A program made the translations under genes and the position numbers. Below the pieces are notes generated by a model. That model was not told where the DNA came from and ran no database searches. It saw only the letters and a list, made by a program, of their open reading frames with translations. Below, piece after piece: positions 1-6,241 of a DNA stretch of 17,847 bases; positions within the stretch are counted from its first letter, which is position 1; every line of letters begins with the position of its first letter. Origin of the DNA: an uncultured bacterium (GTDB lineage Bacteria; Bacillota; Clostridia; Lachnospirales; Lachnospiraceae); contig CAJMQE010000079.1 in the NCBI GenBank assembly GCA_905215405.1, positions 1 through 17,847 on the forward strand, in the 5' to 3' direction.

Positions 1-60
1 ATCTTAGGATAACCGGATGTAAGATATGATTAATGTGCAGTTTTGAAAGAACAAGTGATT

Positions 61-86
61 AAGCTCATGAGAATGAGCTTTTTTTA
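61..86 (+). terminator. Rho-independent terminator of an upstream gene
   Basis: A perfect 8-bp stem, AAGCTCAT pairing with ATGAGCTT around a GAGA loop, runs straight into a T tract. It must end a transcript that enters from before position 1. The first 60 bases show no recognisable coding remnant, so the gene it serves is unknown. Confidence 0.85.
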
Positions 87-114
87 TTGTCCAAATTGAA
101 TGGTATACCAAAGT

Positions 115-194
115 AATCATGAAAAACTAAAGGTAGATAAAAGATAAGATAATAGGAATCATGAAAACTAAAGGTAGATAAAAGATAAGATAAT
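115..194. repeat. Imperfect direct repeat, two copies of about 38 bp
   Basis: Bases 115-153 and 157-194 are the same A-rich, GATAA-rich sequence, differing by one A. The two copies are almost adjacent (period about 42 bp). They look like the best preserved part of a longer degenerate tandem array that continues as purine-rich sequence to about 440. Confidence 0.8.
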
Positions 195-460
195 AAAAAG
201 ATAGAATAAGATAGATAAGAAGATAAGAGGAAGATAATAGGAAGATAAGAAGATAATAGGAAGATAAGAGGGTAAGAAGAAATGTGTGATAAAAGAAAAT
301 AAAAGGGGATAAAAGAAGATTAGAATAGACAAAAGAACTTAAAAATCGAGAAGATTTATAAAAAATTATGAGAAAAGAATGAAAAGATTTATGAGAGATT
401 AAGAGAAGCGAGTGAAAAGATTTAGAGAAGATTAAGTGTAGCTTAAGGGTAGATACTTAG
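195..460. other. Gene-free purine-rich tract (GATAAGA/GAAGATAA motifs)
   Basis: This stretch is very poor in C and T on the + strand and is built from variations on AGATAAGA, GAAGATAATAGG and AAAAGAAGATTA. Every ATG in it reaches a stop within a few codons, so it does not code for a protein. It lies between two terminator-like hairpins. It could be an eroded microsatellite or an untranslated transcript. I see no further gene or motif in it. Confidence 0.6.
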
Positions 461-489
461 AAGACATCGCAGGATGTCTTATTTTATTT
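461..489 (+). terminator. Second terminator-like hairpin
   Basis: AAGACATC pairs perfectly with GATGTCTT around a GCAG loop and is followed by ATTTTATTT, a T-rich but interrupted tail. It lies 400 bases after the first terminator with no gene between them, so it either backs up that terminator or ends a small non-coding transcript. Confidence 0.65.
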
Positions 490-562
490 GCTTAATTATA
501 TTAATCTAAAAACAAGATATTAGATAAATTGCACATAAAATATATCTTATTTTTGCCTTTGA

Positions 563-571
563 TGGTATAAT
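563..571 (+). promoter_or_regulatory. Extended -10 promoter for the 658-1701 gene
   Basis: TGG followed by TATAAT gives an extended -10 element (TGnTATAAT), about 85 bases before the start codon. The -35 region at the usual spacing (543-548) is poor, which is common with extended -10 promoters. No other promoter is evident before the gene. Confidence 0.5.
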
Positions 572-657
572 ATTTCTAAAACATTGTGGAATAACCATAT
601 ATTACCATATACACAATGTAGTTAAAATAATATCTGAGAAGATGAAGGAGAATCATT

Positions 658-1701
658 ATGCAGAACAAACAGTTGAAAGTTCAGATTCCACCAAAGATTA
701 AGAGTTATCTGCCAATCGCATTTATATCCAGCATTGCGTATGCCAATCAGCAGGATAATTCATGGATACTTAACAATTTTATTCAGCTCTTTATTCCAGA
801 GGGGAGAATGAAGCTCGAATCGTTTCCATTTCAGGATTTTATGTACTACGATCAAAATGAATTTCAGGTAAATGATATGAATGATCACAACTTTAGATTT
901 AATAAAGAAAGTTTTGTAGATGATATTATTTACTGGATAGATCATAATAACTACCCAATTGTATATGTGGATGAATATGAGATTCCAAAGACCAGATTTT
1001 ATAAGAAAAAACATAAGCTGCATTCACATTTGGTATATGGATATGACAGGGATGAGCAGGAATTTATGGCTATTAACTTCCTGAAAAATAACAGTATGGA
1101 TGAATTTCAGATATCGTTTGAAGTATTGGAAAATGCGTTCTTTTCAGAGTCTACAAGGGATCTGTATGAAAAAGATCTCGAATCATGGAATAGCAGAGAT
1201 ACATATCACAGAGTCGTGTTGATCAGATACTTAACGAACAGAGGTCCATATTACGACCACGGTATCAATTTTGAATATATAAAAAATGAGTTGAAAAATT
1301 ACTATTTATCGGTGAATTCTTCTGATTATACCTGCTATTTTACAGGTAAGTTAAAAGGTACATGGGGAATGGATATTTACGCAAAAGTAGTGGCATATAT
1401 GCAGGAAGACAGGCCTAAATTTGACTATAGGATCTTTCATATGATTTATGAGCATAAATTTTACATGTTGGACAGATTAAAGCGAATGGAAAAGAATAAT
1501 GAGTTTTCATCAAAATACGAGGCGGTCGTAGAGAATGCGGATGTGCTCAGAATGATGGCTTTTAAGTACAACTATGTAAAAAATGAAGGTACATTGACCA
1601 GAATGATAGAACTACTTGATAAAATCAGGGATGATGAAAATAATATTTTATACCAAATGTTAAATGAGCAGGGAATGCAAGTAGAAAGAAATCAGTTCTA
1701 G
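658..1701 (+). CDS. BtrH/C39-like protein without an N-terminal cysteine, function unknown
   Basis: A 347-residue soluble protein with no signal peptide or membrane segment. AAGGAG at 645-650, seven bases before the ATG, supports the start. The N-terminal half recalls BtrH_N/peptidase C39-like proteins: a region near residues 18-45 corresponding to the usual cysteine-bearing helix, then a His followed by the GYD signature (HSHLVYGYD, residues 122-130). Such proteins are found beside peptide and aminoglycoside biosynthesis genes, where BtrH moves an acyl group from a carrier protein. The nucleophilic cysteine is not seen: the only Cys is far downstream, near residue 227. The C-terminal half is helical and charged, with a conserved-looking EHK-x4-LDRL stretch near 268-277. 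The gene probably forms a unit with the SGNH-CitC gene 130 bases downstream. The family assignment rests on remembered motifs, so it is tentative; a catalytically dead relative is equally possible. Confidence 0.5.
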   Translation: MQNKQLKVQIPPKIKSYLPIAFISSIAYANQQDNSWILNNFIQLFIPEGRMKLESFPFQDFMYYDQNEFQVNDMNDHNFRFNKESFVDDIIYWIDHNNYPIVYVDEYEIPKTRFYKKKHKLHSHLVYGYDRDEQEFMAINFLKNNSMDEFQISFEVLENAFFSESTRDLYEKDLESWNSRDTYHRVVLIRYLTNRGPYYDHGINFEYIKNELKNYYLSVNSSDYTCYFTGKLKGTWGMDIYAKVVAYMQEDRPKFDYRIFHMIYEHKFYMLDRLKRMEKNNEFSSKYEAVVENADVLRMMAFKYNYVKNEGTLTRMIELLDKIRDDENNILYQMLNEQGMQVERNQF

Positions 1702-1831
1702 GTCTAAATGTAAAGAAAATCAATCCATCGGGAAAGTGAGAAACAATAAGTATAGAAGAAACATTTTTTGAGTCTTGAGTAAAATTATTTTTTGGGCAGA
1801 TGTCCGAATCAAAACAGACAGGAGCAAATAG

Positions 1832-4339
1832 ATGGCCATTTTATATAATTGGAAAGGTTTAGATAAAGAGGTTGTGCATATGAATTGTTATGAGTATCAA
1901 TTTTTCATTCATAAAAGTTCATTAAATGGATCACAATTCTTTGAGGTGTTTCACGAAATGTTTTCTATACAGGAGGACGACAGGACTACTGAAGCAGAGG
2001 AAATGTGGCGCGTACAAAAGATTGAGAGTACCGCAGGTATTGTTACAGTTTGGAAAAATAGGGTGGGTAAAAATATTGCTGTGAATATACATGGGAACCA
2101 TGCGGATAGAAGTGATGTAGTAGGACAGGGAATCAAAGGGAAAAGAGTATATTTGACCGAGACCGAGAATCCACAAGAAGAGAATGATCAGAGTATATGG
2201 AGCTATAAAAAGTTATATGAGTATTTATATTGTAAATCGCTCGAATTTTATGAACATAAAGTATGTATGCAGGATGAGTGGAGCATGGTATATGAAGATG
2301 AGTGCACTGCATTGAAACTTATTCAGGAATTTGATAAAGGATTTGAAATTGTTAATATTATCAATAGGAAGAATGAATTCTTGTATTACGTGGAGAAAAG
2401 CGACTTTTTTCAGAATGGATGTTGTATTGAGAAAACAAAAAAGCAGCAACTAATAGTAGAAATAAAGCAGGATAGTGTAGTTGGATCGTTTGCATCCAAT
2501 GCCAAAATGACGGTAAATAAAAAAGACTCGGACAGGTGGCAAGATAGAGTATTGACTGAGGTTGCAAAGCATATGTTAGATACAAAAAAGAAAGCAATTC
2601 CATTAGTATGTAATAAGAAGCTTTGCCAGGTTGCATTAAAAAGAATTGTTGCACATCTTGATTTGTGTTGGGATTATATCGCAGAAGAACAGGTGATTCA
2701 GTATTTTGCAAATTATCATAAGCTAATTCTATCATCTGATTGTCAGGCACTTAAAAAATTTTATTATAAATATCACAGAGTAATTTCAATGGAATGTTTA
2801 ACGGAAGAGAATTACGAGTTATTTTTGAACGGAGACAATGTAGCAAGTAACGGGAACGAATTGATTATTGTTAATAGCGAAGGATGGAATCAGACGAAAA
2901 GAAAATCGGCAACAATCAATCAAATTTATCTGGATCTGCTGGCAGAAACCGTACAGAATCGTTGCGAAAAAGAAAATATTCAATATAAGTATTTTTCCCG
3001 ACCAATTGAGAGTAAAGTACAGAATGTGGCAGCTAGATGGGCATATCATGATGGTAAAATTGTATTTCCAGAATCGATATTAAAGAACGGATATTATCAG
3101 GTAAAGGATTATGAGAGCAGAGTGTGTCACACCAGAAATGGGATCCGTTTAACAACTGCATGTCCTGCCGATTATCTAAATACAATATGGTTCTTTGGTC
3201 CATGTATTGTAGCAGGGCTTAATGTATCTGATGAGGATACCATGGAAAGCAAACTGCAGAAGCTTTTAAATGCCAGAGGATTAAAGTACAGAGTTGTCAA
3301 TTGTGGACAGCATGGCATTGGTGAAGGAAAGATTACTGATATAAATATTCTGTATAAAATATTACATACAAAGTTCAGAAAAGGCGATATTTTACTACAG
3401 TTTGGCTCGAATACCTGGAATAGTGGATTTTTGCAGGCGGATGTTCCGTATTATGATCTATCTGAGTTTTTTAATAGGAATGAAGAAAAATGTTTTGTTA
3501 ATGGATGGACCTCGCATTTGGATAAGAGGGGGTATGAAATACTAACAGATTATATTGATCAGCTGATCAAAGATGATTTGCAACAGCGGGAAACACAAAG
3601 GAAAATGCAACAGCAAAGGTATTATGAAAATCAATGCGAAACAGGAGTGGTAGAAAAAGAGTTCTATTTATTCAATAATTATATGTTCGATGAAAATCTT
3701 AAGACAAGTTGGAACGAGTATTATCGAACGCTCAGAGGAAAGCTTCCAGATAATCTTTCGGAACAGAAGGTAGGATGTATTGTGATGAATGCAAATCCGT
3801 TTACCTATGGACATGCTTACCTGATCCGGGAGAGCCTGAAAGAAGTGGAAACACTGATTGTATTTGTTGTAGAAGAGGACTGCTCGTATTTTTCATTTTC
3901 GGAAAGATTTCATATGATCTCTGCGTATTGCACGAGGTTTCAAAATGTATTTGTCGTACCAAGCGGAAAATGTATGATTTCAACAGCAACATTTGGGGAG
4001 TATTTTGATAAAGATTTTCTACAGAATGAAACGGTAACTCCGGTGAAGGATGCAGAGATATTTGCACAGGTCGTGGCGCCACAGTTGCATATTTCAATTC
4101 GTTTTGTAGGGGAAGAGCCATTAGATCTTCTGACCAGACAGTATAATAAAACACTAGAAACAGTTCTGCCTGAGTATGGTATTGCAGTCAGAAAGTTCGT
4201 ACGTTATGAAGTAAATAATCAGGTCATAAGCGCAAGCATGGTTCGAAAAATGATTAAAGAAGAAAAACTGGCTGAAATTGAACAACTTGTGCCGGAAACG
4301 ACCATGTTCTATGTAAAAAGAAAGGCTTTACAAGGATAA
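1832..4339 (+). CDS. SGNH-like / citrate lyase ligase-type nucleotidyltransferase fusion protein
   Basis: An 835-residue cytosolic protein; AGGAG at 1820-1824, seven bases upstream, fixes the start. Residues 1 to about 440 match nothing I recognise. Residues about 450-580 look SGNH-like: FFGPC (454-458) at block I, VNCGQHG (489-495) at block II, FGSN (524-527) at block III and SHLDKRGYE (561-569) as the His block. The usual GDS serine position is occupied by Cys458. Residues about 645-830 match the C-terminal domain of citrate lyase ligase (CitC): NPFTYGH (655-661, the nucleotide-binding T/HxGH motif), FSFSERF (687-693), SGK (711-713), GEEP then TRQYN (760-772) and ISASMVRK (799-806, ISxSxVR). 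CitC uses ATP to activate acetate for the thiol of the citrate lyase acyl carrier protein. Here there are no citDEF genes, so another substrate is likely. It is probably co-transcribed with the preceding gene. The nucleotidyltransferase fold is secure; the reaction is not. Confidence 0.7.
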   Translation: MAILYNWKGLDKEVVHMNCYEYQFFIHKSSLNGSQFFEVFHEMFSIQEDDRTTEAEEMWRVQKIESTAGIVTVWKNRVGKNIAVNIHGNHADRSDVVGQGIKGKRVYLTETENPQEENDQSIWSYKKLYEYLYCKSLEFYEHKVCMQDEWSMVYEDECTALKLIQEFDKGFEIVNIINRKNEFLYYVEKSDFFQNGCCIEKTKKQQLIVEIKQDSVVGSFASNAKMTVNKKDSDRWQDRVLTEVAKHMLDTKKKAIPLVCNKKLCQVALKRIVAHLDLCWDYIAEEQVIQYFANYHKLILSSDCQALKKFYYKYHRVISMECLTEENYELFLNGDNVASNGNELIIVNSEGWNQTKRKSATINQIYLDLLAETVQNRCEKENIQYKYFSRPIESKVQNVAARWAYHDGKIVFPESILKNGYYQVKDYESRVCHTRNGIRLTTACPADYLNTIWFFGPCIVAGLNVSDEDTMESKLQKLLNARGLKYRVVNCGQHGIGEGKITDINILYKILHTKFRKGDILLQFGSNTWNSGFLQADVPYYDLSEFFNRNEEKCFVNGWTSHLDKRGYEILTDYIDQLIKDDLQQRETQRKMQQQRYYENQCETGVVEKEFYLFNNYMFDENLKTSWNEYYRTLRGKLPDNLSEQKVGCIVMNANPFTYGHAYLIRESLKEVETLIVFVVEEDCSYFSFSERFHMISAYCTRFQNVFVVPSGKCMISTATFGEYFDKDFLQNETVTPVKDAEIFAQVVAPQLHISIRFVGEEPLDLLTRQYNKTLETVLPEYGIAVRKFVRYEVNNQVISASMVRKMIKEEKLAEIEQLVPETTMFYVKRKALQG

Positions 4340-4461
4340 GCAAAGACGACAGTTTCCTTGAATATTTTTCTAGACAGGGTAAAAACCTGGAATTTATTAG
4401 GCATAGTTCACATGGCCAGAGGGACTTGATCGCGAAGCAAGTGGTATCGGGTCTGACAAAA

Positions 4462-4580
4462 TACAGATATATAGCGGGTACAGATAAATAGCGGGTACAG
4501 ATATATAGCGGGTACAGATATATAACGGATACAGATATATAACGGGTACAGATATATAGCGATTACAGATATATAGTGAG
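4462..4580. repeat. 17-bp tandem repeat, 7 units
   Basis: Seven contiguous units of consensus TACAGATATATAGCGGG begin at 4462, 4479, 4496, 4513, 4530, 4547 and 4564; the last two are the most diverged at the 3' end. The period is not a multiple of three and no reading frame with a ribosome binding site crosses it. A 10-bp direct repeat, GCATAGTTCA, lies on either side (4401-4410 and 4580-4589). The rest of 4340-4626 contains no gene that I can support. Confidence 0.9.
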
Positions 4581-4626
4581 CATAGTTCATGATAATCGCA
4601 TTTTTGATAAAACGAAGTGATAATAC

Positions 4627-4655
4627 TTGACTTACTATTCTTACAGCTGTAAGAT
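4627..4655 (+). promoter_or_regulatory. Promoter of the lipoprotein gene
   Basis: TTGACT (4627-4632) and TAAGAT (4650-4655) are separated by exactly 17 bases, a good sigma-A promoter. The BlaI-type operator lies across the end of the spacer and the -10 element, so repressor binding would block RNA polymerase. The start codon is about 58 bases further on. Confidence 0.75.
4640..4653. promoter_or_regulatory. BlaI/MecI-type operator of the lipoprotein gene
   Basis: CTTACAGCTGTAAG is a perfect 14-bp palindrome containing TACAnnTGTA, the core recognised by BlaI/MecI repressors. Together with the following bases it shares TTACAnnTGTAAGAT with the site before blaI at 8343-8357, which ties this gene to the BlaI repressor encoded 3.6 kb away. 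Operator function is inferred from the motif and its place on the promoter. Confidence 0.75.
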
Positions 4656-4712
4656 TTAGACAGTGTTTCTTTAGAAAATATAATACGAAGGAATGAGTAA
4701 GGGAGTCAGATT

Positions 4713-5924
4713 ATGAAAAAAATACGATTATCCATTTGTTTACTTTTGCTTATGCTACTTGTCGCGTGTGGAAATTCATCTGTTGCAGATCAGTCAGATG
4801 TTGATAAAGTGGGGACGGATGTAGAAAATAGGCAGAATTTTGTGCAGTCGCCAATGCAGGACCCAGAGACTGAGATGAATGCGATTGCTGATCTTTATGC
4901 AGATATTTATGAGACTGCAGCATCACAGAAGACATTTTCAAGTGTGGAGACGAAGGAAAAGATTGTTGCAAGACTCGGAGAAAATGGCTATCCGGTAGTC
5001 GATAATGACAATGATGTGAATATGGTGAACGCAGAGGCAGTAGAGACATTTTGTGAACAGGTCGATGCCAGACAGCAAGCAGATCTGGTGCTTTTGACGG
5101 TACTTAATAATGGTGGCTTCTATAGATATGATTTTTTGACCACGGATGGGGCTGTTGATGTGAAGACATATGGTCTCCAATGGACAGATGGACAAAGACA
5201 GGTCGAGACTTATCAGGAGTATACCGCCTATACGTGGCAGTATACACAGAAGGGATATTTATTGTTTGAGCAGTATCATCCGCCTGGATATGATGGTCCG
5301 TCAGGCCACAAGGCAATACGGGTAAAGTCGCTGGACGAGACCTGCAGAAAGTATAATGAGATATATATCAAGCCAATTGGATATAACTATAACAATATGT
5401 TTATTACGGATTGGAGCGAGCAGGATTTTGAACAGCTTGATTTTTATGATATGTTCGAGGCAATGTATGTATTTCAGTACGGACATCCGTTTTCTGTGGA
5501 AAAGGACATAAGCGGACATACTTATGAAGTGGAAAAGGATGAATTTGAAAAGGTTCTGCAGTCTTATTTTAAAATAGACAGTCAGACCTTACAAAAGAAC
5601 GTCGTATATTACCCTGATCAGGGAAAATATCGGTACCGGACACGCGGATTGGGGGATTATTGCTGGCCGAACTATCCAAATCCAGAGGTTGTTGCAGAGA
5701 CAGAAAATGAGGATGGAACCATTACGCTGGTTGTTGACGCAATTTGGTCATGGGAAAACAATGATCATGCATTTACACATGAAGTCGTTGTTCGACCACT
5801 TGAAGATGGGAGTTTTCAGTATGTATCTAACCGAGTGTTATCCTGGAGCGATGGTGTGCAACCAGAGTGGTATCAAAATCGCTTGACGGATGATGAATGG
5901 GATGAGTATTACAAAGATATGTAG
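4713..5924 (+). CDS. Lipoprotein of unknown function, probable BlaI target
   Basis: A 403-residue exported lipoprotein. The start follows GGGAG (4701-4705) with a seven-base gap. Residues 1-19 form a lipoprotein signal peptide: KKIR, a leucine-rich core, then lipobox LVAC with Cys19 as the lipidated residue. A short linker follows (about 20-50), then an acidic, aromatic-rich globular domain to the end, with many Tyr, Trp and Asp and motifs such as HPPGYDGPSGHK near residue 190. It lacks the SxxK and KTG motifs of a beta-lactamase or penicillin-binding protein. From memory it resembles clostridial lipoproteins of the DUF6070 type, which I could not verify. The promoter carries a BlaI-type operator and the gene converges on blaR1, so it is probably expressed when the BlaR1 sensor is triggered. 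It may act on or protect the cell envelope; that role is inference. Confidence 0.8.
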   Translation: MKKIRLSICLLLLMLLVACGNSSVADQSDVDKVGTDVENRQNFVQSPMQDPETEMNAIADLYADIYETAASQKTFSSVETKEKIVARLGENGYPVVDNDNDVNMVNAEAVETFCEQVDARQQADLVLLTVLNNGGFYRYDFLTTDGAVDVKTYGLQWTDGQRQVETYQEYTAYTWQYTQKGYLLFEQYHPPGYDGPSGHKAIRVKSLDETCRKYNEIYIKPIGYNYNNMFITDWSEQDFEQLDFYDMFEAMYVFQYGHPFSVEKDISGHTYEVEKDEFEKVLQSYFKIDSQTLQKNVVYYPDQGKYRYRTRGLGDYCWPNYPNPEVVAETENEDGTITLVVDAIWSWENNDHAFTHEVVVRPLEDGSFQYVSNRVLSWSDGVQPEWYQNRLTDDEWDEYYKDM

Positions 5925-6060
5925 AAGAAAACGTTTCAACTAGACTACCGTTGATGAAATAGCGTAAATACTATTTTGTAAAATGTCGTATCGATAATGC
6001 CATATCTAAAAGTCGCGAGTAGGATATCTGAATGAAAGCATTGTGAAGGATACATGATAG

Positions 6061-6100
6061 AAAAAATAAACCAGTATGCAGGAATACTGGTTTATTTTTT
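6061..6100. terminator. Bidirectional terminator between the lipoprotein gene and blaR1
   Basis: A perfect 17-bp inverted repeat (6061-6077 with 6084-6100) around a six-base loop. It has an A tract on the left and a T tract on the right, so it reads as an intrinsic terminator on both strands. It separates the two convergent genes. It lies 34 bases beyond the TAA at 6134-6136 that ends the original blaR1 frame, which supports that TAA as the ancestral stop. Confidence 0.9.
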
Positions 6101-6133
6101 GTGATAGATGATTTCCCTGAGGCAGGAAGAACT

Positions 6134-6241
6134 TTATTCATTTATAAGTTTGAGATCAGTCAGAATTGTTTTCGTAATAGCAGCAGCATTAGGGCCGGTT
6201 GCATCTTGACTGGACTGAATGTTGGTCGCAAAATAATAGCG
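6134..6241 (-). pseudogene. blaR1: Detached 3' end of blaR1 beyond an in-frame TAG
   Basis: Reading on past the TAG at 6242-6244 without any change of frame gives 35 more residues, beginning RYYFATNIQ and ending LKLINE, then TAA at 6134-6136. FATNIQ is typical of the last strands of BlaR1 sensor and class D beta-lactamase domains, and the remainder fits the usual C-terminal helix. With it the protein would be 601 residues, the size of full-length BlaR1 proteins. It is translated only if the TAG is read through, or if the TAG is a sequencing error. Confidence 0.85.

Noticed and set aside
610..620. TACACAATGTA before the first gene as a third BlaI operator
   Set aside because: The half-sites are three bases apart, not two as in the other two sites, and the wider sequence does not share the TAAGAT extension.
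4462..4580. The 17-bp array as a CRISPR
   Set aside because: The units are contiguous with no unique spacers and are too short for CRISPR repeats; no cas genes are present.
4408..4590. Open frame on the - strand through the 17-bp repeats
   Set aside because: It is a product of the repeat (Tyr/Ile-rich periodic translation), and there is no ribosome binding site.
5927..5940. GAAAACGTTTC just after the lipoprotein gene as a CcpA cre site
   Set aside because: It misses at least two consensus positions and lies downstream of a gene with no promoter to control.
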